Positions 22,426 to 34,992 of a stretch of 64,000 bases of DNA are shown here, piece by piece (position 1 is the stretch's first letter; every line of letters starts with the position of its first letter). The stretch lies in contig NC_052612.1 of assembly GCF_016545825.1 (NCBI RefSeq), positions 4,526,001 through 4,590,000 on the forward strand. The letters are read 5' to 3'. Below the pieces are notes generated by a model. That model did not search any database, was not told the DNA's origin, and saw only the letters and a program-made list of their open reading frames with translations. This DNA comes from Eucalyptus grandis (taxonomy: Eukaryota > Streptophyta > Magnoliopsida > Myrtales > Myrtaceae). The translations under genes and the position numbers were made by a program.

Positions 22426-23672
22426 GAAACATATTTCGTCACTGAGCCCAATTCATGCGAAACAATTACTAAGATGGTTTCCAGACAACATGATATTGGA
22501 AGTATTCCTCACGCAATGACAGTTGACAATCCAGGTGAGCATCACACAGGACGTCATCGACTCTCCATTTGGTTCTAGGGTGAGTAGATTCTACAGTTGG
22601 AATTTGGCTCTAGAACTTGGAACTTATCCTATTTACCTAGAGCTAGTTTTGAAACCTATCCTATTTTTACGATCAAGTTCCAAGGTCTACATGAGAACCT
22701 TATTATTATCATCATTATTATTATTATTTTTGGTTCCTAGTTTTTGTTCATTTATTTATAGCAAAATCATATGAGTTTATGAGTAACAAAATGATTTAGA
22801 GTAAAAGATGAACGATAGAAATGCCTATTCGCCAAAAACAACAAACCCATAAGATGAACAGGTGAAGTCACCTACAATTATAAATAATAAAAAAATCAAG
22901 CACATAACATAAAATATAAATTATAAAACTCCATTCCCCATTCATCCAAAAAAATCTAGGTGAAAAGGAAAGACACGTGAGGAGTTTTGAGGAAGGACAA
23001 ACAACGAATGAGTGTTGACTTTTTCACTTATAAAACAAGTTCCATAACAAGGTAGTTTGTCCCAGATACTAGGTGGGTATTGACTCAAGAGCTATACTTG
23101 TACTAGTTTAAACTGGTTCGAAAAATTTGGAGCCTATTTCGAATCGATTATAGGACCTATTTTTTGGGGCAGTCTAGTTCTTGGGTAGAACCGATTCAGT
23201 TACACACCCCTCACTCGATGGCATAATCGAGTTGAGAAATGCATGCCATGTCCGCGATGAGGGACACATTATACTTATCACCTGATGCTTTTTGTAGTTG
23301 AGGTGGTGCATCGAGGAAGTTAGGTCCTACTTTTGAAAAGTCAAGAAGCAATTATGAGCTGATTTCTCTAACCATTTAGGCTATGTTTGGTAGTCAAGAT
23401 AAAATTTAGGAAAATGATCAATTTATCCTATCCTGTGTTTAGTTTCTACCTGAGACAAGATGAAGTCAGATATAAAAGGGATATAGTCCGTATAAAAATA
23501 TCCCATGAGATATGGGATGAAAGTAGACATGATTTCTAATATCTATAATATAAAAATTATTTTTCTAAAATAAAGAACGTCTTAAATTAATAAAATAAAG
23601 ATAATATTTGAATTCTAATTGAAAAAGGAAATTTAAAATAAAAAATAACAACTTCTATTTTATGTATTCCAC
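22426..23672. other. Spacer without recognised genes
   Basis: AT-rich sequence with a TTA/ATC microsatellite at about 22705-22730 and texture like old retrotransposon debris (23090-23210, tracts on GAACCGATT/CCTATTTT). No gene is supported. Confidence 0.4.
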
Positions 23673-24714
23673 ACAAAGCAATAAGCATCATCCATGCATG
23701 AGTCTGCCATTTAATGTATGAGATACCGTGCTTGCATTTATTCATTGAATGGATGATGTGTAGTAGAATTGTTTAAGGACTTATTCAACGAAAAAGCCTT
23801 AACCTAGTGTAAAGCAATAAGCATCATCCATAAATGAGATACTTTCCTTTTGACATTTAATGTATAAGATACTTTGCTTGTGTTTATTCACTAAATGAAT
23901 CAATTTTTTTTATACCACTTTGGATCTTTTAATTGATATCTTCTTCGGACAAACAAGCAAGGAACTATCACAAAATGTGTATTCTTGATTTTAAAGTTTA
24001 TATGGTATTTTAGAGAATTATTGAGTTCTTTAACTAGGTTTATCTATCTTGGATTGATGCAAAGTTATTGGATATGTCGAAGAGAGTAACCTATAAATAG
24101 CAATAAATTTGAAGTATCTTATTCGTCAAGTTTTTGATACTCACAAGGATGAGAAGAGACAACTATTATAAGTTTGACCCGTCGGTTCTCAACTTTAAGT
24201 TGGTTTGAGAGAATTTTATTTTCTTAATAAGGAAGATAACCTACTTATCATATACAAGCACACTCACAAGACTTGTTAGATATATTCTTATTCATCAATA
24301 GTATCAAGTGTTGTGTTAGATGTGGTATCACCTATTATAGATATTAAAGTTTCATTCATGCATGAGATACTTTTCTTCCGCTATTTAATGCACGAGATAC
24401 CTTACTTACATTCATTCGCAGAATGGATAAATGTGCAAGTAACTTAGAATGAATCGATTTGATGATAAAACATCAATCTCACACAAAGTAATAAGCATCA
24501 TCCATGCATGAGTTTGCCATTTAATGCATGAGATATCTTGCTTGCTTTTATTCATGGAACAGATGGATGTGTAGTAGAATTGATAAAGGACTTATTTGAC
24601 AATAAAGCATTAACCTAGTGCAAAGCAATAAACATTGTCCATAAATGAGATGCTTTTCTTTTGATATCTAATATATAAGATAATTTGTTTGTGTTTATTC
24701 ACTAAAGGAATTGA
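23673..24714. repeat. Tandem ~0.8-kb repeat, units 1 and 2 (first part)
   Basis: The text CAAAGCAATAAGCATCATCC with ATGCATGAGT begins one unit at 23673 and the next at about 24482, a period near 808 bp. Shared inner blocks include GGACAAACAAGCAAGGAACT, GAATTATTGAGTTCTTTAAC and GTCAAGTTTTTGATACTC. Unit 2 is cut by a solo LTR at 24720 and continues at 28594. No coding capacity. Confidence 0.75.
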
Positions 24715-24719
24715 CTTTT

Positions 24720-27700
24720 TGTGACATCCCAAATTTTCAACCCCGTCTTCTACCGAATTAATCGGGCATTTCATTGACGCGTCTATAGGGTTATTCTCGA
24801 GCTGATCACTCTCGAGATAACTAGACTAGCTTTTAAATTATTAAGGAATTTTAAGGCAATAGACTTGAGAACTCGATCGCAATCGGCTTCTTGACCGTGT
24901 CTATCTTTAGAGGCCATTGCGGCGCAAGATAAAATCGATTAGAGATCGTAGATAGGTCGGTTCGACCGAGATGTGTGGCTAATCGTGGGTGACACCACTA
25001 AATTAGAAAATTCTCGTTGACCGGCACTAGACCGATTTCTTATTATTTTGCATACCACTCGTGTCCGTAATCAATCCTCGAGATTTTCACGACAATCAAG
25101 AGTCGCCATTGAGTCGAGTGGGTTTATAGTGGCTCGAAGAAAATCGACCACGGGTCATTTGCCTTAAAAAGTTCAAAACTACCCGATAGTCTAGGTCACG
25201 CTAAAACGCGCCGAATGAAAAATTAACCGCCAATTCGAGTCCGATTTCGAAATTGAAGTTTTGGCCATGTCACAATAAATTCTAGGAGTATCGACTCGCC
25301 TCGAAGATTTTCGACACCCGACACTTTTTGGGAAAAAGTCGTCAGCAGGTTGTTTTAGTGCGAAAATGCCGGAGATGGTTTTCGACGCAAAATTGAGATG
25401 CAAGATGGGTTATTGGATGAGGAAAAATAGCAAATGAAGCATTGATACGTCGATTGAAATTATGGTGGCCAATTTAAAATGAATCAAGAGAGAATAAGAA
25501 GACTTGAAGCAGACACTCGAGAAATTCATGTAACCCCCCATGCCTAATTTGAATGGTGGAATCGGTCATGGAGAATGTCTTGGTGACTTCATTGGAGGCC
25601 ATGGGTTATCTTTGGCTAGGATAAATCTTAGAGAGCAAGACGGAAAATATCGCTCGCTTGGTCCACTCTCTCTTATCCTCAAGACCGTGCGTGACCAGCA
25701 AAAGGGAGGCAGAACCAGCGAAGCTCCAAGTTCATTGAACGTCCAACTTCCCTGCAATTCCACCGAAGACTTAACCCCACAATCCTCTCTCTCCCGATTC
25801 CTTCGTGCGACACCAGCACCAGCAGAGAAAAAGAAAAAAAAAAGAACCCAGCTACTCCACTTCTCTGCCCCGTAAACGATTGCAACCCAGCGTCCACCGA
25901 AGCTCCTTGGTTGACTCCCTGCTGCCAGCGAACTGCCTCCATCCGTGTCTTCTGCCGAGCGTCCACCAAACTGCCCGAGAAGCTCAGCATACGCCGAATT
26001 CTCCACCGCTTCGTGTCTTCAGCCAGCTCACGCTCGGTCAACAACGAAACCAGAAGAAGCCCCGTCGTTGACTGAAGATCCTCACCGCACGAAGTCAAGA
26101 CCGCCTGTTTCTCCACTATCTTCTTGCGCCTTCTGCCCACAAAGACCCGAGCTCCACGCGGCTTCAATTTTCGTGAAGCCTTGCTGACCGAAGACTCCAC
26201 CGAGCTTCTTTCATGCCGCCACGAGTCCAACGTCTTCAGCCCGTGCATCTCGTGGAGTCCATGAAGACCGAGCAACCCAATTGCTGATCGCCCAGTCACC
26301 ACACGTCCGTGAAGATCAAACCCCACCGAACGAAACAGCTTGTCTCCACGCGGCAGTTCCACCCACTGAACTATTACGTTCAGTTCACTCGACCAACGAA
26401 GCTGGTGTTGACCGTGAGGCCTCCACTCACGGAAATCCCCAAGCAGTTCTTCGTGCGTCCAGTGAAAACCCCACCGAAGCGAGGCCACGATCTACCGAAG
26501 CTCCATCTCCACGCACCCAGTCCACACGGTGATTTCTCTGCTGGGTTTGTTGGCCACCAGCGTCCCACCTCCTCATGCACGAATCAGCTCCAGTTGCGTG
26601 GCCACCTCTAGCTTCGCCGTTGCTCTTCACGAATCAGCCCAATTGAAGTCGTGGGCTTCAGCAACCACAGCCACGAATCTGTCTTGTTCAGCCCAGCAGT
26701 TGCTGGAATTCGGGCCAGCATCTTGCTCATGCAGCCCTTACAAATCAGCAGCCAGCTCAGCCCATCATCAATTAGAATTGAAGCCCAGCAAATTTTGACC
26801 CAAGCTTCAGCCCAAGTTGTTTGAAAGGCAGGCCCAATTCAGCTTTGTTTCAAGCCCAAGTTCAGGCTCAGTCCAAGGATTCCAGCAGGCCTAAGCCCAG
26901 AAATTTCTGCAGGCTTGTGAGGCTTTTGAGCTCGGCCTGAGTGTCCGCCAACGCCGCCGAAAGTTTGGAATTCGGCCGCCGTCGCGTCGCCGTTGCGGTG
27001 ATTCGATTCCCGCTTTTGATCAAGTGAGTTTTACTCACTAATGCTTTATTAGTTTGCTAATTATGCCTTAGGGTTGGTTAGATTTAATTACATGCACTTA
27101 GGTGGTTAGATTAGGTTAGAACAATTAAATTAGTGACTTGAGGATGCATGTTAGGTGGTTAGACCTAGCTATTAGCAAGTAGAAATGTTTGGTTATTTAT
27201 TGAATGTATCTCGGGATTTTTCCCGACCCGTTTCGGCTCCAATAAGGCAATATGGGCCTAAATTGATTTTCAATGTTTATTTATTTATTTTCGAAATTTA
27301 TTTATTTAATTAATTATTTTTCCGGAAATTCAACCGGGATGGCCGGTGACCGGAATTTCGTGCTGATTGTCGTGGTGCAACCCATTTATTTATTTGAGCT
27401 CTACGTTGTGTGGAATTGAATTTATTGCGGAATTTTAGGAATTGTCCTAAATTGTTTGTTATTGAGTATTTGATTGATGGATGGCCGAGCATGAGTATAT
27501 AGCGCCAGTACGTTGATGGGCTATATAGTAGGGAGAACGGTGAGAGCTAACTGAGAATGTTATTGGCTGAGACCAATCGGGTACGATGTTATTGGACATA
27601 CGTGGTTCGGTGATTGGAAGTATCACCGGCGAAAACGGCGCTTTAAAGAACGCACGTAAATGACTTATGACAAACGTGGTGGTTCGGTGGTTATGGGAAT

Positions 27701-28593
27701 ATCACTTTGGTGAAAACGGGCGCTTAAAAACGCACGATGTTGTCTATAGCCGATGTCACCTTGGCGAAACGGGCGCCCTTGAAAGGACACGTGGTTCGGT
27801 GATCAAGGTTATCATTGGTGAAAACGGTGCCTTAAAGAACGCACGGTGTCGGTGATCGGTATGTCATTGGCGAAAATGACGCCCGAGAAACACATGTGAT
27901 TTGGTGAATGAGTACACCACTGGGAAATCATGGTATGAGTGGGAATGACCTAGAAAGGGTCTGGCTGACATGTAATCGACTTAGTCGATTGACCAGTGCT
28001 TGATCGGATGTCGTGAATTGTTTGAATATCTATGTTTAACCTTGAATTGCAGGTTGGAACTAAGGCTAAGGTAAGTCCTCTGACTCGTGTTGTGCTTAGG
28101 CAACCGTATGGTGTATTAGTTTACTAATCGAGTCTTAGGGGTAGGATTCGCTGAGACGTGGTCTCATTGGTTATTGAATAACCATTTCAGACCCCGAGGA
28201 AAAGCCGAGGAGGAAGAACTGAAGGGGAGAAAGCATTTTGAAGTAGAAGATGATCCGAGAGAGGGATCTTGAGTACAACCTGGATGTGGATTGAGATCCC
28301 ATCCCTTTTTGTGCACCCTGTCTTAGTGTAGATAGGTGTGAGACTTTTATCTTGTAAATAGTATTGTAAATATTCTATGAGTGGTGCTGCTAATGAAAGT
28401 GTGGTTATGAATTTCAATATGAAAAATATGGCCTACTTTCCTATCCCATTGTTTTATTGTCTGGGGATTTATAACTGCTTCCGCATGTGCTGAATAAAAA
28501 GAAAGGGTCGGCGATACATAGTCCTGGGATATCGCATTTTAATAATCGACCAAGTAGAAGGATGTGCGCGCGTCCGAGGATCGGGGCGTGACA
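24720..28593 (+). mobile_element. Solo LTR 1 (long-LTR element, 3.9 kb)
   Basis: The sequence begins TGTGACATCCC and ends GGGGCGTGACA, with a perfect 5-bp target duplication CTTTT (24715-24719 and 28594-28598). It interrupts a repeat unit whose uninterrupted counterpart is at about 23900-23920. No gag or pol is present, so it is a single LTR left by recombination, or a non-autonomous element. Its last ~90 bp (GGGTCGGCGAYA, TCGCATTT) are homologous to solo LTR 2 at 52253. The middle (25540-26990) is GC-rich with several long but unsupported frames. Very long LTRs of this type occur in Gypsy chromoviruses; lineage is not proven. Confidence 0.8.
27600..27935. repeat. Degenerate tandem subrepeats in solo LTR 1
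   Basis: About five or six units of 50-75 bp, each with GTGGTTCGGTGAT, then a CATTGGTGAAAACGG-like block, then AAAGAACGCACG. A similar though shorter array sits at the corresponding place in solo LTR 2. Confidence 0.7.
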
Positions 28594-29648
28594 CTTTTTT
28601 TACCACTTTGGATTTTTTAATTAATATCGTCTTTGGACAAACAAGCAAGGAACTATCGCTACATGTGTATTCTCGATTTTAATGTTTATATGGTATTTTC
28701 AAAATTATTGAGTTCTTTAACTGGATTAATCTATCTTGGATGATGTGAAGTTACTAGACATGTCGAAGAGAGTAACATATAAATAGCAATAAATTGGAAA
28801 TATTTTATTTGTCAAGTTTTTGATACTCAAAAGGATGAGGAGAGGACTACCATGATTACCTCCCTTGAATATAAACCATACATAATTATAAATTTGGCTT
28901 GTCAAGTTCTCAACTAAGTTGGTTTGAGAGGATTTTATTTTCTTGATATAGAAGATCAATAATATCAAGTGTTGCATTAGATGTAGTATCATCTATCATG
29001 GATATTGAAGTTTCATTCATGCTTGAGATACTTTTCTTTAGCCATTTAATGCATGAGATGCCTTGCTTACATTCATTCGTAGAATGGATGGATGCGCAAC
29101 TAACTGAGAAAGGACCAATTTGATGAATAAACATCAGACGCAAAGCAATAAGCATCATCCATGCATGAGTCTTCCATTTAAAGCATCAGATACCTTGCTT
29201 GCATTTATTCGTCGATCGGACGTATGTGTAGCAGAATTAATAAAGCATTGATTCAATGATAAGGCATCAAGCTGGCACAAAGCAATAGGCATCATTTATA
29301 AATGAGATAATTTTCTTCTAAATTTTAATGCATGAGATTCATTGCTTATGTTTGTTTGCTGAATGAATTGATTCTTTTACCACTTTTAATAAACTATCGC
29401 AACATGTGTATTCTCTATTTTAATGTTTATATGGTATTTTGCAGAATTATTGAGTTCTTTAACTAGGTTAATCTATCTTGGAAGGATGTAAAATTACTGG
29501 ATATGTTGAAGAGAGTAACCTATATAAAGCAATAAATTTGAAGCATCTAACTTGTCAGGTTTTTGATACTCTCTTCAATGTAAACCATACTTTACTTCTG
29601 TCATCTAATACATGAGATACCGTAATTAAGCTCATGCAATCTTTACTT
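28594..29648. repeat. Tandem ~0.8-kb repeat, rest of unit 2 and unit 3
   Basis: Continues unit 2 directly after the solo LTR. Unit 3 starts near 29135 with the same CAAAGCAATAAGCATCATCC text and ends at the AAAT microsatellite. Unit 3 shows internal deletions. Confidence 0.7.
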
Positions 29649-29650
29649 AA

Positions 29651-29689
<39 letters not shown>

Positions 29690-29690
29690 A
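29649..29690. repeat. AAAT microsatellite
   Basis: About ten copies of the tetranucleotide TAAA in an uninterrupted run. Confidence 0.95.
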
Positions 29691-29694
29691 AGAT

Positions 29695-30030
29695 AGAGAG
29701 AGATTCCTGATCTGTACAAAATCACTTGCTATGTTGGGAGACAAACATGCCTCTTTGAGCATCCCACTTTATTAACTCCAACTTGGCTTTGGCTTATATT
29801 ATAAAGAAAGTAAGGGAAAGTAAACTTTTGACTAAGCTAACTTTTCCTTTTATTTGGGAGAAAGCAAACTAGCTGGTGAGATTTTGTCATTCATTGAATC
29901 AAAATCATAATTGAGTGAAAGGACCTTGTCATTATCTTGTGAAGCACGAAATAATGAACGAGTTAGCAACTATTAACCAGATGGCATCTTCCTTTTTAGT
30001 GGGATACACGACCCTTTGTAAACATTAATC
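29695..30030 (+). promoter_or_regulatory. Orphan copy of the DUF4220 upstream module
   Basis: AGAGATTCCTGATCTGTACA, GGGAGACAAACATGCCT, CCAACTTGGCTTTGGCTTAT and GGCATCTTCCTTTTTAGTGG are shared with 33470-33760 and in part with 34708-34992, the latter directly upstream of copy D. No DUF4220 coding sequence follows here, so the promoter-like module has lost its gene. Activity is inferred only from position. Confidence 0.5.
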
Positions 30031-30809
30031 CACTAGTAGTTAATCTAACTCAAGTTAGATTTATCTTGAGCTCCATTTCACTTGCGAAATGGTTGGTTCA
30101 CAATTTTTTTACTTTATTGACTTTTTGAATAGATTCTATTTTCTGACAAACAAGCAAGGAACCATCCACTAAAATCTATTGATATGGACACCATTATCAT
30201 AAAATTAATGTTGGATGGAGAAAACCTTACAAGTAAGTTTAATGTTAGATTAATGTTGGATGGAGAAAACGTGACGCACAAATTACATAATTTCATGCAA
30301 TTTAAGAACATTGTGTGGAGACCATGAAGAAAAAGTCGAAAAAGATAGAAGATAAATGGGTCTAATGAAAACAAGGAAAACAAAACATGATATGGAAAGG
30401 AAGCATGATTTTAAGCCTATTCAAATTGAGTTTAAACAGATCAATCTTTTTATATATTTGTTATTTGACCATCTCAATCTGTTTATGACACGTTTAAAAA
30501 TGGCTAGTCATGTTATCGAGATCTGGTTACATTTACTTGGCATGATTTTATACTTTTAAACACAGTTGTTTAGCAAAATTGTCTGGTTTGATTTTCAAAA
30601 ATGCAAGTTGATTGATAAAACGAGTTGAATATGGATGAATGATGTAGACAAGTGCATATGGAAAAGTAGAGACATGAGGGTTATGCAGGGAAATGTCGAA
30701 TGCGTAGAAGCGATTGAAGTGAATGCTAATGCAGAAGAAATTCACATGCCTATGAAACAAGCCTAAAAATTGAGAAGTGAAGGAGACAATGAGCGGGGCC
30801 CGATGCAAA

Positions 30810-31112
30810 AGTGGCTGCTGACTTTCAATTGGTTTTCCTATTGGTGGTGGGAAGGTTTGACCGTGAAGTCCAATCAGTGCCGTGGACAAAATCTCCAATA
30901 AGAAACAAAAATCTCAATCATTGAATTATGTAAACCCCATGTAGAACTCACGCGTTGGATTTAAGCAAATTCTTTAAAGGTTCTCGGACCGAGACTATAG
31001 CGGGGCCGATGCAAAAGTGGTTGCAGACTGTTTCTATTGGTTTTCCTATTGGTGGTGGGAAGATTTGAACACGAAGTCCAATCAGCACCAAGAACGAAAT
31101 CGCCAACGGGGA
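30810..31112 (-). pseudogene. Two exon fragments of a nucleoside hydrolase gene
   Basis: Minus-strand segments near 30899-30810 (GDFVHGTDW, and TFPPPIGKPIESQ in an adjacent frame) and 31112-31035 (VGDFVLGADW) match the FVHG...NQNFPPPKGK exon of plant uridine nucleosidases, also present at 51348-51270. The two pieces belong to a tandem duplication with a 207-bp period (marker GCGGGGCC(C)GATGCAAAAGTGG at 30793 and 31000). Both have stops or frameshifts and cannot be translated as an exon. They are relics of gene duplication near the DUF4220 cluster. Confidence 0.6.
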
Positions 31113-31388
31113 AAATCAAATTGTCAATTATTGAATAATGTAGACCCCACATACAACTCCCGTGATTTAAAGGCTGATTTTTGTGAGCATCGCTCCAGCG
31201 TGACTCACAAGCTCCGGCAAAAAGATTCAAAAGAAGAGAAAGCACGTGATTCACGAGTCATGTTCAAGTAAGGAACATTACGTGGAGGCTTCCTAAAAAA
31301 AACGACAGAAGAAGAACATTACTTACCTTACCTCTCGTCCAATTCAAGAAAAAGAAAAAAAATTGCCAAAAACATACCTTAAGTCAGT

Positions 31389-31804
31389 GACCACATATTG
31401 AAGAATTGAAAATTTTAATGTGATTTTTCAGTCACAAAAGCCAAAATTTAGGAAAAGTTAGAATAAGAGAAAGTATTCATTTTGGTCTAGAGAGCTCAGC
31501 TTAAAGACACTGGCCTTATCGATAATGCAATAGTTTTAATCTGATAGAAAATACGTATCCACTTAATATAATAACGGCATATTTTTCTCTTAATATGACC
31601 ACATATTGAAAATTTGAAAAAATGAAATGTGATTTTACAATTGCAAAAGCCAAAATTTAGGAAAAGGTAGAATCGGAGAAAGTATTCACTTTTGTCCAAA
31701 GAGCTCAGCTTAAAAACATAGGGCGTATCGATTGTGTAATAGTTTCAATTTGATAGAAAGTACATATCCACTTAATATAATAATGGCATATTTTTCTCTT
31801 AATA
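31389..31804. repeat. Two-unit tandem duplication, period 208 bp
   Basis: GACCACATATTGAA starts both units (31389 and 31597). Shared blocks include GCCAAAATTTAGGAAAAG, AGAGCTCAGCTTAAA and CACTTAATATAATAA. No coding capacity. Confidence 0.8.
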
Positions 31805-32759
31805 AAAAGGGAGTAAAAAAAAATCTGCCCGAGTATATATATAACTTCTATTTTTGAAAATATCACATACATACCAGAGTTTTAACTTTAGAGGCCTCTT
31901 TACATTTTCACACCAACGATTTGGGTGTCCTATTTACAAATGTCATTTTCTTCAAAAAAACAAAAAAAAAAAACAAGTCCATCCATAAATCCTAGATTCT
32001 CACACCCACACAAATCACTCAAAATCATTCAAAAACCATACCATCCAAATCCCAAGCAACATACTAAAATTAGTTTGCAAGGAGGCACAATTTGTTCTTT
32101 TCAATGAAGGTTTTGTTTAGAAGTATGTGAATGGTATTTATATAAATAAAGGTTGAAAGTAGTTATTGGTCAATAGTGAGACATGTTTTTGATATTTCCT
32201 CCGGAAGAAAAGGACCCACTCCAAAATCAATATAAGCACCGCTTTTCAAAGTGAAAAAACAAATGATACTCTGATTTATAGAAGAAATGATGCAATAAAC
32301 TTTGAGTAGCTACTTGAACAAGTGAGTTGTGTTTAAATATTCCATGAATATTTGCCACATTGTTTACACCTCGGTTTCATATGCTAGTTTTATATCTATA
32401 GCTTTAATAAATTAATTTTGTTCAAATCGATCCCTGTGCTCTTTGATTCAAATCAGTTTGGATATTTTAATGGTTCTCTAAACGATAAATTAATCCTCTT
32501 ATGATTAATGTGATTAAATAATGCTGATCCATATTTCAGCATATATATATGGTTTTGTCATATAATATGGATTTCTGATTTTTCAGCTCATTATACAATT
32601 ATGAATGCATGCAAACTGCCCTGTGCATTTATATTTATCATATAGCATCGTATGGGACAACCCTAAAATGGTGAGCACAAATCCTAAGACTGAGAAACAC
32701 TGAAATCTGAATATGACTTTGTCTTATCTTAACCAAACGTGTAACTAATCAGCCAATTT
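31805..32759. other. AT-rich spacer
   Basis: No gene, RNA or mobile element recognised. Short adenine runs and ATATAT tracts only. Confidence 0.4.
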
Positions 32760-33340
32760 GTTGGGTCTTACACGATTTTTTTTAATTTTCGATTTGAATT
32801 TTTATTTGATATTTTTGCGGCACTATTGAGTTCTTCAACTGGGTTGATTTATCTTGGATTTATGTAAAATTACTGAATATATCCAAGAGAATAATCTGTA
32901 TATAATTATAAATTCAGAACCTCTTATTCGTCAAGTTTTTGATACTCGAAAGCCTGAGGAGTTGCAGAACTAGTTTCATTACTTCCTTTGAACGTAACAC
33001 ATGTTGTAATTATAAATTTGGCTTGTCAGGTTCCTAATCTTTAAGTTGGTTTAAGAGGATTTTATTCTCTTGTTGTGGAGGATAACCTGCTTATCCTTTA
33101 GAAGTACACTCGTATGACTTTTTAAATAACATCTTATTCATCAATAATATCAAGTGTCTTGTTAGGTAGCATCACCAAATATTTCACTAATCTAGTCATG
33201 AATACTGAAGTTTGATAGTTCGAAACTCAAGCAATTACAGATGGAAGTGCAAGTAATGTTGAGATTAGACCAATTTGACGATAAAACTTCAACCCTACAC
33301 ATAGCAATAAGTATTGTCCATTCATGTCTATATATAAAGA
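32760..33340. repeat. Diverged copy of the ~0.8-kb repeat
   Basis: It shares ATTGAGTTCTTCAACTGGGT, TTCGTCAAGTTTTTGATACT, AAGTTGGTTTAAGAGGATTT and ATAGCAATAAGTATTGTCC with the units at 23673-29648. It precedes the next promoter-like module, so repeat and module were copied together. Confidence 0.6.
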
Positions 33341-33469
33341 GCGAATGAGGTGAGAGAAAGGAAGAATAAGAATAACTTGCCTTACATGAACAAAAGAAAA
33401 AAAAGGCGAGGAAAGGAAAGGATAAGAATATATTTTATGCAATCTTAACATAGAAAAGAAAGAAAGGAG

Positions 33470-33760
33470 AGATTCTTGGTTTCTAGAAAACCGGTCGCCA
33501 CTTGCATTGGTGGGAGACAGACATGCCTTTCTGGAGCGTCTCGCTTACATTAACTCCAATTTGGCTTTGGCTTATATCACCCACGTTAAAGGGAAAGTAG
33601 ACTCCTTGGCTTGGTGAAATTTCGTCGTTTGTTGTATCCAGATCACAATTGAGTGAAAGTTGTCATTATCTTGTGAAGTACGTACTGTTAAACAAATTAT
33701 AATCTAAAGGCATCTTCCACTTTCGTGGACATTTGGCCCTTTACTAACCGAAATTATATA
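33470..33760 (+). promoter_or_regulatory. DUF4220 upstream module, second copy
   Basis: Homologous to 29695-30030 and partly to 34708-34992 (GGTGGGAGACAGACATGCCT, CCAATTTGGCTTTGGCTTAT, GGCATCTTCCACTTTCGTGG). It lies just before relic C. Confidence 0.5.
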
Positions 33761-33819
33761 GAGAAGCGATAAAATTTAAACTAAGCGAAAAAAAAAGGGA
33801 AGAAGAAGAAGAAGAGAAA

Positions 33820-34510
33820 TTTAGCTTCATTGCGAGCCTATGGAACAAATGATACATCTGAAGTGTAATCATACTAAGCCTCTCACTTAAGGTCTTTCTT
33901 ATTAAATTGCACTCCTTGTAAAGAAAACTACGAATGGTCACATCATTTTCTCCTTGTGGTTGGCTTATTTGATGGCTGACTGTATTAGGCTTATCTCTCA
34001 TAACCAACACAAGCCACCCCCTGGTGAAGCTGAAATAAACTCAGCACTTCAGCAATTTTGGGCCTCATTTATCTTGTTATATGCTGATGGTTCGGATATG
34101 ATCACTGTCTTCTCTCTAGAGGACAGTTCCCTTTCGTGATGGCACTTGCTCACTCTCATTTTCCAAGTCGGTGCCGCCATCTATTTTTTTGTGCAAATAA
34201 ATTCCAGCAATAAGTTATAGTTTTCCCAACGATGTTGCTGTGTCTTGTCGGGGTTATAAAAAATGTGGAGAGGTTACTAGCACTTAATCTCTCAAGCCTC
34301 TAGAGGCTCCAGCAAGGGATGCTCTCTAGCCTCCCAAGGCACAATTTGGATGACGAAGATGTTGCTCGAGTGGATGAAGCTAACATACGAAGTTGGCCGA
34401 TGAACTCAATGTTCTAAAAGATAGATATTCTGATTAAGAAAGAGCAAAGCTTGCGGAGGATATTGTGGTAAATCATGCCTACTACTTATTTCAATTCTTC
34501 AGGGTCTTCA
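33820..34510 (+). pseudogene. DUF4220 relic, copy C (N-terminal part only)
   Basis: Homology to copy D begins around the start region and is clear at CLLWLAYLMAD, SHNQ, LQQFWASFILLY and ITVFSLEDSSL (33950-34139), then in shifted frames at the IMPTM..., LNLSSL and VVNHAYYLFQFF regions up to about 34500. A stop after FSLEDSSLS and several frameshifts break it. The copy ends abruptly before the upstream module of copy D at 34708. The rest of the protein is missing, so this is a truncated tandem duplicate. Confidence 0.8.
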
Positions 34511-34707
34511 TCCGGAAAAAAAAAGGTGACAAAAAAGAAGAAAAACAATATTTTGCCCTTTACACGGATAAAACTTATTAAGTTCACGCAATCTTACCAA
34601 TTTTATATTTTTCCTATAAATTTTAATCTTATAGAATTCAATCTTGTCATAAAGGAGCAACTTCAGGTCGCAGAAATCAATAATCCAGAAATTAAAAAAG
34701 ATAAAAG

Positions 34708-34992
34708 ATAAAAGAGATTCCTAGTTTAAAGAAAATCCGCGGCCACTTGCGTTGGTGGGACAGACATGCCTTTATTAAGCGTCCCACTTATATTGGCTTT
34801 TTGGTTTATACCCGTCCACGTAAATGGACAAGTAAACTTTTTGGCTAAAGCAAACTTTTTGGTGGAATTTGCTCATTGGTTGAAGCAATATCATAATCGA
34901 GTGGAAGCACATTGTCTTGTGAAGTTCATTATAATGGATGGGTTTGGCAATTATATTAGAGAGCCACGATAAAATTCAACTTGAGCAAAAAC
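34708..34992 (+). promoter_or_regulatory. Upstream region of copy D
   Basis: Contains the shared module (AGAGATTCCTAGTTTAAAGA, GTGGGACAGACATGCCTTTA) and runs to the ATG of copy D. No TATA box is certain. Confidence 0.45.

Noticed and set aside
25540..26800. Several frames up to 269 codons in solo LTR 1
   Set aside because: They overlap on both strands, contain no domain, and sit in the GC-rich core of a solo LTR bounded by a target duplication.
27600..27935. CRISPR-like array of spaced repeats
   Set aside because: Units are degenerate and contiguous, with no uniform spacers; this is an LTR subrepeat in a plant genome.
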